Translations under genes and position numbers: made by a program
Notes under the pieces: model-generated
Told to the model about the DNA's origin: nothing
The model's database searches: none
What the model saw: only the letters and a program-made list of their open reading frames with translations
Shown here: positions 9,783 to 20,600 of the stretch, in pieces
Layout of the letters: every line of letters starts with the position of its first letter
Position numbering within the stretch: the first letter of the stretch is position 1
Source of the DNA: Spinacia oleracea
Lineage: Eukaryota > Streptophyta > Magnoliopsida > Caryophyllales > Amaranthaceae
Direction: 5' to 3'
Length of the DNA: 64,000 nt
Assembly: GCF_020520425.1 (NCBI RefSeq)
Contig: NC_079492.1
Coordinates: 34,041,542-34,105,541 of the forward strand

Positions 9783-12102
9783 CTACTTGTCTTGCTCAAC
9801 TGTCTCTTGAATTTTTTGTGCGGCATCCTTAACTGACTCCCACGCTCCCTTGGCCGTCTCCTCCACCTTATTCGCCCCTTCCTTGGCCTTGTCGGCTGTC
9901 CAGTCCGCCGTATCTTGAATATTGGCCTGTGTACTTTCTTTTGCACCTTGCAAGGCCTCTCCTGCTTTACTAGCCTCTTCCTTCACCTTCTCAGCTGCCC
10001 ACTCTGCTGAATCCATGTTCTTTTCATGTGCCTCGGTTATTCCCTTGCCTGCCCAATCTGCGCCTTCTTGGACATTTTTGGCTGCCGCATCAAAGTCCTT
10101 TTTAATTTTATCCGCAGCATCCTGCATTACATCGCCGACTTGATTGGTGCCATCGGCTTTTACTCTGATTCTTTCAGCTGCTCTCCCACCTTTGTATCCC
10201 GCAACATTTTCTCTCGCATATTGGTTCTAATAAACCACAAATTTTGAGTGTTAATTATGCCTTAGACAGTTTACAATACAATTAAATTTACACAAATTGC
10301 AAGGGCGAACCAAATTGGAACTTTGAAAGGAAAAAAAAATTGACACATAGTAAGACTCGGCTCAAAATGAGTAATATCTCAAAACATTATCCACTAAACT
10401 AGTTAATATTTGTGAAACCTGACAATAAAATTATAAATCTTATTAGAAAACTACTTACTCTGTATCTTTTTGTTCTTTACCTTTTCCTGTTTGGGTGTTC
10501 CAAAATGTTCTTTATATTTCCTTTTAAATTATCAATAAATGTTTTAATATTCTATCGAAATTTATATTGAATGATTAATTTACCAGTTAAATTCATTAGG
10601 TCATTTAATATCTCTCACTTTTTCATTAGGACATTAACATTTTCTCATTTTCCCAATATCAGAAATTTGATAATAGTAAAAGCCTTATAAATAAACGTAA
10701 TTTGTCTTGTTTAAATAAAAAAATAGAGGAATCTCAATACACATTAATTAGTCATTAAAACGTGTGCAAAATACAAAACGTAAAGAACAAAAAGAGACAT
10801 GCAAAATACAAGTAATTCGTAATTAATTGGATACACAATTACGGAGTACTCCCTCCGTTTCTTTTTGTTTGTTATGTTTAGATTTTTGCACGTTTATTAA
10901 CGTATAATAAATATATTTTTATTTTTTATTTTAAATGTTTTAGATTCCATCATTTATATTAAAAAGAAAATCCAAGTGAAACCTCAATCCACTAATCATT
11001 ACAACAACCAATAAGATTGTTTTATTTATTAAAATGAACCAATAATGGAAAAGGACACAGGTTGCTAACTTAACATACTTGGGAGATTGTAAAAAATTTA
11101 AAGAGTTGAAAAAATTGGACCAATTAAAATTAAAAGCTAGCACAAAAAATGACAGTATAATAAGTTTATAAAAGGAAAGTTTCTCCTACGTAACAAACAT
11201 TATGAAACACCCTAAAAGAAATATGTAAAAAAAAAAAAAGGAGAAAGTATTATTTTTGGTAAAAATAAGATAGAAATACAATATAAATTACAATCGGAGG
11301 AGGAGGTTACACAGACTCAATGTCTTTACCTCATCAAACTCATCGGTGAATTAGATTCACAAGTGATGAATGATAATAATTTCTTCCCTCCCTAGTGTTA
11401 CCTTCTCATAATCACTACATTTACACATTCACTAATTCACATGCATATTTATAGTTGTATGAGATTATGTTATTTCGTTTATTTTCATCATATATATTTT
11501 TGGGTGATGATAAAGGTCGCAAGTTGCGATGACATTTAGTTGTCGCAATCTTACGTGTCGCTATGACATTTAGTTGTCGCAATCTTACGTGTCGCTGTTT
11601 AATTGGTACATATAGGCGTCACGTAGGCTATGCATCATTAGAATATTTTTACTATCAATGCATTATTTTTACTATGAAATTATGTAAATAAGGTAGTCGA
11701 TATAAAGAAGGAAACAAATTAGAATATTAAGATTTTTTTACCTTTTTTTGAAAAATGTATAATAGTTATATAAGTTAAATATTTTAGTTTCCAATTTAAA
11801 TCATGACACACAAGTATGCCATGTCATCATTGTGACACGGCTTAAAGGTCGCATGTTGCGACCTTTATCATTTTCGTATATTTTTTTCTTAAATATAATT
11901 AGAGACACTAACACAAAAAATGAATTAAAAAATATGAAAAATGTAACGCGATAGTTTAACATGTAATTACCCCGTTAAATATGGTGGCAGAAGTGAAGCA
12001 AACCCTTGAGACATTACGAGAGCAAAGATAAGAAGCTTGAGGAGGTAAACCCACTTTCGAGACGTTCATAAAGGAGCTCTTAGCCATAATAACAGATGTC
12101 AT
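9783..12102 (-). CDS. LEA1: LEA_4-type (group 3) protein with putative organelle-targeting N-terminus, two exons
   Basis: Exon 1 is 12102-11971 (44 codons, MTSVIMAKSSF... ending FNG). The intron is 11970-10227 (GT...AG, 1744 bp, filled with MITEs). Exon 2 is 10226-9783. The predicted protein is 191 aa. The first ~45 residues are basic, rich in Ser and poor in acid, like a mitochondrial or plastid presequence. The mature part is made of 11-residue-type amphipathic repeats (DKIKKDFDAAAKNVQ, WAAEKVKEEASKAGEALQ, TADKAKEGANKVEET) rich in Ala, Lys, Glu and lacking Cys. LEA_4 proteins are unstructured when wet and fold into helices on drying, protecting membranes and enzymes. Splice sites are inferred from identical exon ends in LEA2 and LEA3. 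An in-frame ATG at 12087 is an alternative start. The organelle assignment is inference. Confidence 0.88.
10451..10800. repeat. MITE in the LEA1 intron (copy also at 29180-29533)
   Basis: Inverted ends read TCTTTTTGTTCTTTAC on the left and its reverse complement GTAAAGAACAAAAAGA on the right, with an AT-rich core. The whole ~350 bp aligns with 29180-29533. The CTCCGT-like ends suggest a Stowaway-type element; no clean TA duplication was confirmed. Confidence 0.65.
10847..11225. repeat. Second MITE-like insertion in the LEA1 intron
   Basis: It begins CTCCCTCCGTTTCTTTTTG, a start typical of plant Stowaway-like MITEs. A diverged inverted end with AACAAACATTATGAAACACC lies near 11190-11215. The ends match imperfectly, so the right boundary is approximate. 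Confidence 0.4.
11506..11872. repeat. MITE with ATGATAAAGGTCGCAA inverted ends in the LEA1 intron
   Basis: Left end ATGATAAAGGTCGCAA and right end TTGCGACCTTTATCAT are exact inverted repeats. A 34-bp segment around GACATTTAGTTGTCGCAA is tandemly duplicated (11531 and 11565). A related copy without the right end lies in the LEA3 intron at 34322-34580. Confidence 0.7.
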
Positions 12103-12686
12103 TATTGCAATTTAACTTAGTTTAGCTTAGCTTTAATTTGGATTAACTTTTGACTAATAAGCTAGAGAAGGAAGTTTGAACTCTTTGTTTTGGGTCTATG
12201 TTCACTAGATTTTACTATAAATAGTTTAAAGTTGAAAGAGGGAAATGACATGGCATGTTATATGCATGACACGTGTTGGCTTGTTAAGGTTTGTGACCTC
12301 AACGGTCCACTTCAGTCGACATGTATGTCGACGCAATCGACGTAATGAGTATGGAGTATGGGTTTGTATGGTTTTGTTTATCTTGGGACTTTCTAGCTAG
12401 GAGTCCTAGGACCGTTAAAAAAACACTTCAAAGCTAGGCCCATGCTTGTGTAGATAGCAGATTGTGAGGTAAGTAGTCTCTTGCCCAAAAGAAAAAAGAA
12501 AAGCAGAGGTAAGTAGTGCTGTCAAATCAGATTATTGGTGGATTGTAGATTGGGGTATGATTAATTATGGTATAATCGGATTCTGCTATGTGTGGGTTTA
12601 TTGTGCTCATGTGGATTAAATGTTTGAATTTTTTTTCGGTCTCACTTTGATTTTTTTCGGATGACGGTAGAGTCGGACTAGCTTTT
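12103..12686 (-). promoter_or_regulatory. LEA1 upstream region: TATA-like box, RY and ABRE/G-box motifs
   Basis: Read toward the gene (- strand): a CACGTG core in ACGTGTC context at 12270-12275, touching a CATGCA (RY) motif at 12263-12268, then TATTTATA at 12216-12223, about 115 bp before the ATG. RY plus ABRE is the known pairing for ABI3/FUS3/LEC2 and ABA-responsive bZIP factors in seed genes. The same pair occurs before LEA2 and LEA3. Only about 585 bp of native upstream sequence remain before the solo LTR. Confidence 0.65.
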
Positions 12687-13444
12687 TGAAAGAAATAATG
12701 CCCTTGGTCCAAGTATGCATTTAATGATAAGTCTAATAAATGCGGTTCATTATTAATTATGCAAGTTAATAATTCAGTGAGATCAAGTGAACTGAATGCC
12801 TAGCTAGAGGCCGCTTCAGTTCAAGTGGATTAATGATATTAATCCACAGCTTATTCTTGACTGAACCCGTATGGTCACACAAATAGTACGTAAACGGATC
12901 AAGTATTTAATGGCATTAAATACTCTATCTAATCAATATTCGGAATCGACGGATCTTGGTTTCAGTGGGAGCTGAGATCGTCAAAGGCAAGTAAATGAAT
13001 ACTCCGGAAACGATGATATTGCCGGAAACGGAAATATGGATTGTATCGGAAATATAAATATTATCCAAGTCGTAGATGTTGCCGGAAACGGAAACATGGT
13101 ACGTATCGGAAAATATTATCGGAAATGAAAATATTGCCGGTATCGGAAATATTGCCGGAAACGGAAATATTGTCAGAATCGGAAATATTATCGGAATCGG
13201 AAAATAATTCCGGAAACGGAAATATTAAATATTTGTTCGAGACGGAAATTAATTCCGGAATCGGAAATGTTAAATATTGTTCGTATCGGAAATGAATTCT
13301 GGAATCGGGAAATTAATCGGAAGCGCGTCGTACGAATTAGAATCGGACGAGCTTGCTAGACGAAGGCCCAGCACGAAGCCAGGCCCACGTCCAGCAAGAG
13401 AAACGCGCACCACAACGCACCAGCCCAAGGCTGCGCCAGGCCCA
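12687..13444 (+). repeat. Solo LTR C, left half
   Basis: It starts TGAAAGAAATAATGCCC and follows the family LTR through the CGGAAATATT array into the GC block, where element B interrupts it. It is visibly more diverged than LTRs A and B. The flank before it is CTTTT; the flank after the right half is CTTCT, a target-site duplication with one mismatch. No internal region belongs to it, hence a solo LTR. Confidence 0.88.
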
Positions 13445-14855
13445 TGAAGGAAATAATGCCCTTGGTCCAAGTATGCATTCTATGTTAAGTCTAATAAATG
13501 CGGTTCAGTATTAATTAACAAGTTAATAATTCAGTGAGATCAAGTGAGCTGAATGCCTAGCTAGAGGCCGCTTCAGTTCAAGTGGAATTAATGATATTAA
13601 TCCACAGCTTACTCTTGACTGAACCCGTAGGGTCACACAAATAGTACGTAAACGGATCAAGTATGTAATGGCATTAAATACTCTATCTATGAATATTCGG
13701 AATCGACGGATCTTGGTTTCAGTGGGAGCTGAGATCGTCACAGGCAAGAAATGAATACTCCGGAAACGATGATATTGCCGGAAACGGAAATATGGATCGT
13801 ATCGGAAATATAAATATTATCCAAGTCGTAGATGTTGTCGGAAACGGAAACATGGTACGTATCGGAAAATATTATCGGAAATGGAAATATTGCCTGAATC
13901 GGAAATATTGCCGGAAACGGAAATATTGTCAGAATCGGAAATATTACCGGAATCGGAAAATAATTCCGGAAACGGAAATATTAAATATTTGTTCGAAACG
14001 GAAATTAATTCCGGAATCGGAAATATTAAATATTGTTCGTATCGGAAATGAATTCCGGAATCGGAAAAATTAATCGGAAGCGCATCGTACGAATAAGCAT
14101 CGGACGAGGCCTGCCGGACGAGGCCCAGCACGAAGCCAGGCCATCGCCCAGCAAGCCAAGCGCGCCGCACAAACAGCCACGCCAGGCCCAGCGCAAGGCC
14201 AGGCCCAGCAGGCTGCGCAGCACGCACAGCGCGCGCAAGCACGCGCAGCGCGCAGCGCGCGCGGGCGCTGCGTGGGCTGCTGCTCGTGCGCACGCATGGG
14301 CGGCCCATCGTGGCTGCCGTGCGTGTGTGTACAAGTGTTTGTGTTCGTGCACGTTTCCTAAAACATGCAGAGTTCGGTTAATGATTAAATTCCTAATTCT
14401 AATTGATAAATTAATTAAATTAGAGTTCTTGTAGGATTCTAGGTTTAATTAATTTGTATCTGAATAGGATTTCGATTCCCTTTCCATACCCCTATAAATA
14501 TGAGGCTAGGGCTCACAATTTATAACAAGTTTAAAAGTATTCAAAGTGAGTTTTTGAGAGAAAAATTCAGTCACACATTTGCCTATAAAGTGCCGAAAAT
14601 AATAGTACCTTAAGGGCGATTCTAGTTGGTCAATCTTAAGGCGGATCCGGACGTGCTGTGGACTATCTACGGAGGGACGACACTTGGAGTCCTAAATACT
14701 TGTTCTTGTTCGGTTCGGGCGCAGCTAGGGAAGGCACGCAACAAAGAGTATGCATCTAAATTATGCTATATGATTATGTGTAAATAATATGTTGTCCTGG
14801 GTTAATGGTTGTTTCCGCATGATCTATGTAATGTCATATGTATCATAACCTAACA
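13445..14855 (+). repeat. Element B 5' LTR (1411 bp)
   Basis: It runs from TGAAGGAAATAATG to CATAACCTAACA. The TATA box TATAAATA is at 14493-14500, downstream of the CGGAAATATT array (13770-14075) and a GCGC-rich block (14105-14330). Transcription should begin some 30 bp after the TATA, giving R and U5 of roughly 330 bp. Differences from the 3' LTR include G/T at the GTATGTAATGG site and T/G in CCTAAATACTTG. Confidence 0.95.
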
Positions 14856-14856
14856 G

Positions 14857-14870
14857 TGGTATCACGAGCC
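14857..14870 (+). promoter_or_regulatory. Element B primer-binding site, tRNA-Met-like with an extra C
   Basis: TGGTATCACGAGCC starts one base after the LTR. The usual plant initiator-Met primer site is TGGTATCAGAGCC; here a C sits between the eighth and ninth bases. The same variant occurs in D (48485-48498) and E (57598-57611), so it is a family trait, not a chance mutation. Confidence 0.8.
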
Positions 14871-15932
14871 CCTTATTATTTTCATAATCTAAATTGCATG
14901 AACATGGTTAAATATTACAAATTTGCAAGAATTAAAAGGGGTGATTAATTTTCGTAATTGTTAATTAATTGCAAATTGCGTTTATTTAATTATACGTACG
15001 CAGTTTTTCGGCAGTTTCTTCGTTACTCATCGGAATTGAGTGATTTTTGTGTCAATTCCGCATGTAAAAGGCATTCTAAAATTTTGACAAAAAGAGTATT
15101 TTTCTGCCTAACCCAGAATTCTCAAATTCGAAGCCTAACTATGACTTTTCGAAGGTTTTAGTTTTTCGAATGCAAAATTTCGTAAATTTAAGATGTTAAA
15201 TTAAATATTTGCGATTCTTGTTGATAAATCTTGAATTTTTGATTGACCTACTGCATATGTTTAACAAGTTTGAATGCCTAGTCTTGTTAATTATGCAATC
15301 TAATTTGTAATTATGATTAATTTGTTGAAAATTAGAATAATTTAGAATTAATTTGATTTTCATAATTAATTGTAATTTAATTAGAAACCTATGATTAAAA
15401 ACCACCATAAAAATTGTAAATTTATGATAAATTTTAAATTTTTATGACCTAGACTTGAATCCATAACAATCGGAAATCAATTGGATAATAAATTTTCGAT
15501 TTTTCGCCCTAAAATTATGAAATTAATATTATTTATTAATTTGTCATTAATTTTAAATATAAATTTTAAATTTTTATGCGATTCGTTCATAAAACTTGCA
15601 CGCACGAAGCAATGGACGCTTCGTGTTACCCTTAAGGGGTGTTGTATAATGCGGGCATGCGACGACGAGCAAGGGAGCTCGTCGCCCGTGCGGCACGAAT
15701 GCAATAAGCAAGGGCGTAGTGCACGAGCACAAGGCAGCAGCCCTGCCTTGTGTCGTGTGCCATGAGCAATGAACGAATGGGCATGGGCGAAGGGCGAGCC
15801 AAGGCAGTCGCGTGTGGGCAGCAAGCGAGCTGCGCCACAACGCGCGCTGCCTCGCACAAGAGCGCGCAGCCTCGCGCGCAGCGAGCGCAAGCTCGCGTGC
15901 CACGAGCGCTGCGCCCAGCATTACTCGCACGC

Positions 15933-16079
15933 ACAGCGAGCGATGTCGTCCGCCCAGCGAGCGATGTCGCGCGCCCAGCGAGCGATGGCTCGCGCGCACA
16001 GCGAGCGATGTCGCGCGCCCAGCGAGCGATGTCGCGCGCCCAGCGAGCGATGTCGCGCGCGCAATGCGAGCGATAGCTC
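15933..16079 (+). repeat. Leader minisatellite, ~21-bp unit
   Basis: About seven tandem copies of CAGCGAGCGATGTCGCGCGC, with variants, lie in B's leader. D (about 47280-47450) and E (about 56360-56560) carry an equivalent but differently composed array on the other strand. Units of 21 bp, divisible by three, keep all frames open, which explains the overlapping long ORFs here. Confidence 0.8.
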
Positions 16080-16828
16080 GCGTGCGATGAGCGCTGGCGC
16101 GCGCAGCGAACACCAATGCGTGCGGAGGCTTGCGATGGGGATGCAGCAGCTATGCGACGAGCGCATGGGCTGCACGCACATGGCCAGCAATGGCTGTGTG
16201 CGTGCGGGCCATGGGCGTGCAATGCGTAGGGTGTTTGCGTTACGATTAGATCGTTTTGAATGTTTAATTTGAACATTTCAGTTCACGTAATTTTAATTAA
16301 TTTTAAAATTAATAATTTAAATTATTTTCTTGGATTTTAATTTTGAATATTATAATTATAATAAATGTTATTTATTCTAATTATTTTACTAAAATTAAAA
16401 TCATGAATTAATTTAAATACGACTGAAATTAAATTAAACTTTTTGGATTCAATTATAAATTTATATGAGCTTTAAATTTTAATTAAATTTGTATGTTTCC
16501 GGTTAGACTAGAAATACATTTTTATGTTTAAAATTAGTAAAGCATATGAATTTATTGGTTTAAGTGGGAGCGCTTTTTAGTCATAAACTCTTGATTAGGT
16601 CTACAAATCCTTAAGGTTAAAACAACTTGATTAGAATTAATAAGGACTGAATAATTGGTAGATTATTGGTTCCCTTGATTAATTGCTGCAAATGTTTACG
16701 TGATGCATAATGTGTTTTACTAACCAGCTATGTGGGCCATTCATGATAATGAATGGGTGAATGGTATATATTGTATATGTACTGTTTTGCAGGTTATGAA
16801 GTGACTAGTATGGCCCAAATAGGATAGA

Positions 16829-16915
16829 AAATATGGTCTGCGTACCATTAATTTGAATGTAATTGGTCTAAAGTACCAAAGTTATTTTTCAATTCAAATA
16901 TGGTCTGCGTACCAT
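16829..16915 (+). promoter_or_regulatory. Paired 20-bp leader motif with internal hairpin
   Basis: AAATATGGTCTGCGTACCAT occurs at 16829-16848 and again at 16896-16915. Each copy can fold ATGGT with ACCAT around CTGCGT. Both copies and their spacing persist in D (46440-46530) and E (55520-55610), although surrounding leader positions vary. A structured RNA or protein-binding role is possible but unproven. Confidence 0.6.
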
Positions 16916-17679
16916 CAAATAGTTGTAATTAGTTATAGCTTATCCTATTTGAAGAAAATGGTGCCTCCCACGGAGATTTTCAAGACGGACTTTGAAGTCA
17001 AAGCTTCAAGATGAAGTCGGGCCATACTAGATCACAAATATCTTATGCATGTTTTAAGTTATTTATTGCTTTTAAATATGTCTTAAAATGCATGAGATCA
17101 AAAGCTTGATTATGTTGCATGATTAAGGATTTTAGTTCACTTAAAATCTAACCAACATAGTAAGAGCCTTAAGTTCCAAACTTAAAAATTGAGTTAAAAG
17201 GTGCCATGCCAAAATATACACTTGCTTGGATATCCTTTACATCAATCTAGTAATAGTTTTCGCTCAGCGAGGTGTTACTTATTGGTCCTAAAGGGGCAAG
17301 GTACACAAATAATTGTGAGTACATGTTAGTTTTGGTGAAACTCAACGATATAAGTAAGGAGTCCTTTTATGTCGTGGCAAACAGATAGGTTTACCTAATA
17401 AGTTCTTAGACGTACCTATCAACCAAGAATAGTTTCTAGACTATTAGCAAAAGGCTTTTGCTTACCTAAGATGTTCTAGGATTAAGTCGACAAACTGTGC
17501 TTAGTTCTTCAATGATTTTAGGATCTTGGAATCATTTTATTCGCACCTGCCGGAACACATAATTTGAATAAAATGCTTAATAAACATTGAATTATGCATG
17601 TATGCTAGAATTTAAGTTTATTAAGAGAAACTGTGAATGGTTATTTATTTGTTTATTCTTTTCAATTGTAGTTTTTAAT

Positions 17680-20600
17680 ATGGCAAACAACAATTCATTC
17701 AACATTCGATCAATTCTCGAAAAGGAGAAGTTGAACGGGAAAAACTTCCTTGACTGGCAAAGGAACTTGCAAATAGTTCTTATGCAGGAAGAAAAGGAGT
17801 ATGTCCTAGATGAGGCGATGCCCGAAGCTGCAGGCGACGGGGTCACTCAGGCAGCCCTCAATCGTTGGATTGATGCCAACAAGGATGTGAAATGTCTAAT
17901 GCTCGCCACCATGAGTGCGGATCTGCAGAAAACGTTCATCAACTCAGATGCTTTCACAATCATCAGTGAGTTAAAGAACATGTTCCAAGATCTGGCTCGA
18001 GTCGAAAGATTCGAGACTCATAGGCAAATTCTTGAGACCAAGCTTAAGAAAGGCGAGCCCGTAAGTCCACATGTTCTCAAAATGATTGGACTCATTGAGA
18101 ATATGAGTCGGCTGGATCAGCAATTTTCTCAGGAAATGGCTATAGACACCATCCTCCATTCTCTTCATAGCGGGTATGATCAGTTCAAACTGAACTACAG
18201 TATGAATAGTCTGGACAAAACGCTCACTGAGCTTCACGGTATGCTGAAGACCGCTGAAAAGACGCTCAAAAGTGATAAGCAGGATGTGCTTATGGTGCGT
18301 GGGGGCAAGTTCAAGAAATCTGGAAAGAAGAGGAATGCTAAGAAAGGTGGCAACAAGGCCAGCCCAACTAAGCAAACTGGCGCCAAATCTGCAAAGAGGA
18401 AGGTCAGTCAACCCACTTCTGAATCCGAATGCTTCTACTGCAAGAAGAAGGGGCATTGGAAGAGAGATTGCTTGAAGCTAAAGGAAGATCAGAAGAACGG
18501 AACAGTCGTTCCATCTTCAGGTATTTTCGTTATAGACTGTATACTTGCTAATTCAACTTCTTGGGTATTAGATACAGGTTGTGGCTCACACTTATGTTCC
18601 AATCCACAGGGACTAAGAAGAAGTAGAAAGTTAAGCAAGGGTGAAGTCGACCTACGAGTGGGAAATGGAGCACGGATTGCTGCATTAGCCGTAGGAACTT
18701 ACTATTTGTCGTTGCCCTCCGGGCTAGTTTTGGAACTGGAAGAATGTTTCCATGTTCCAAGTCTTACTAAAAACATCATTTCAGTTTCTTGCTTAGATGC
18801 TAAGGGATTTTCCTTTATAATAAAAGACAATAGTTGTTCGTTTTATTTTAAAGAGATGTTTTATGGATCTGCTAGATTAGTCAATGGACTTTATTTATTA
18901 GATCACGACAAACAAGTATATAACATAAATACCAAAAAGGCCAAAAAGAATGATTCAGATCTCACCTATCTGTGGCATTGTCGATTAGGCCATATAAACT
19001 TGAAACGCTTAGAAAGACTTCAAAAGGAAGGAATTCTAGAGCCATTTGACTTAGAGGATTATGGTAAATGCGAATCATGTTTACTTGGCAAAATGACAAA
19101 GCAACCTTTCTCTAAAGTTGGAGAAAGAGCAAATGAACTATTGGGTTTAATCCATACAGATGTATGTGGACCAATGAGTACAAATGCTAGAGGTGGTTTC
19201 AGCTACTTTATCACTTTCACTGATGACTTCAGTAGGTATGGTTATGTCTACCTAATGAAGCATAAGTCTGAATCCTTTGACAAATTCAAGGAATTTCAGA
19301 GTGAAGTAGAGAATCAATTAGGCAAGAAGATTAAGGCACTGCGGTCTGATAGAGGCGGTGAATATCTGAGCTATGAATTTGATGACCATCTGAAAGAATG
19401 TGGAATTCTATCAGAATTGACTCCTCCTGGAACACCACAATGGAACGGTGTCAGAACGGAGAAACAGAACCTTGCTAGACATGGTCAGGTCAATGATGGG
19501 TCAGGCCGAACTTCCATTAGAATTTTGGGGACATGCACTAAATACAGCTGCACTCACTATAAATAGAGCTCCGTCTAAAGCTGTCGAAAAGACTCCATAC
19601 GAATTATGGTTTGGAAAGCCTCCAAATGTGTCTTTTCTTAAGATTTGGGGATGTGAAGTATACGTCAAACGATTAATTTCAGACAAACTTCATCCAAAAT
19701 CTGACAAATGTATCCTTGTGGGCTATCCAAAGGAAACAAAGGGGTATTACTTCTACAATACATCTGAGAACAAAGTGTTTGTTGCTCGAGATGGTGTCTT
19801 TTTGGAGAAGGATCACATTTCCAAAATGACAAGTGGGAGAAAAGTAGACCTCGAAGAAATTCGAGTCGAACAACAAACTCTAGAGAATGCTCAAGATGAC
19901 ATTCAGGATAAAACTCAGAGATCTTTAGAAGAATCTGGTGAGAAACATGGTCAATCTAGAAATGTTACCCCGCGTAGATCGCAAAGATATAGATCTCAAC
20001 CGGAAAGGTACTTAGGTATTTTGACGAACGAGAGCTATGACGTTCTATTACTTGAAAGTGATGAACCTGCGACTTACAAACAAGCTATGACGAGCCCTAG
20101 CTCCAAGCAGTGGCAAGAAGCCATGCAATCTGAATTAGACTCCATGTCTGAAAACCAAGTATGGGATTTGGTCGATTTGCCAGATGGCTACCAAGCCATT
20201 GGAAGCAAATGGGTTTTCAAACTGAAAAAGGACAAGGATGGGAAACTTGAGGTTTTCAAAGCTAGATTGGTCGCAAAAGGTTACAGGCAAGTCCACGGTG
20301 TGGATTACGATGAAACCTTTTCACCAGTTGCAATGCTAAAGTCTATTCGAATAATGTTAGCAATCGCTGCATATTACGATTACGAAATATGGCAGATGGA
20401 TGTCAAAACTGCTTTCTTAAACGGCGTTTTAACAGAAACTGTGTTTATGACACAGCCTGAAGGTTTTGAGGATCCAAAGAATGCTAAAAAGGTATGCAAG
20501 CTAAAGAAGTCAATCTACGGATTGAAGCAGGCATCCAGGAGCTGGAATATACGTTTTGATGAAGCAGTCAGTGACTTTGGTTTCATCAAGAACGCGGACG

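Larger units (their letters stand above)
14871..17679 (+). other. Element B leader (long 5' untranslated region)
   Basis: About 2.8 kb lie between the primer-binding site and the Gag ATG. There is an AT-rich part (14871-15590), then the palindrome CCCTTAAGGG (15629-15638) and the CGACGAGC/GCTCGTCG hairpin with loop AAGGGA (15663-15684). A GC island with a ~21-bp minisatellite (15690-16240) follows, then another AT-rich stretch and a twice-repeated 20-bp hairpin motif (16829-16848, 16896-16915). Long frames across the GC island in several frames have biased Ala/Arg/Ser composition and are unlikely to be proteins. The region probably carries packaging, dimerisation and translation-control signals; this is inference. 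Confidence 0.8.

Noticed and set aside
15574-16276. Overlapping long frames on both strands of the GC-rich leader (also 47145-47800 and 56208-56899)
   Set aside because: Ala/Arg/Ser-biased, produced by 21-bp repeats lacking stops in several frames; no domain and no conserved frame.
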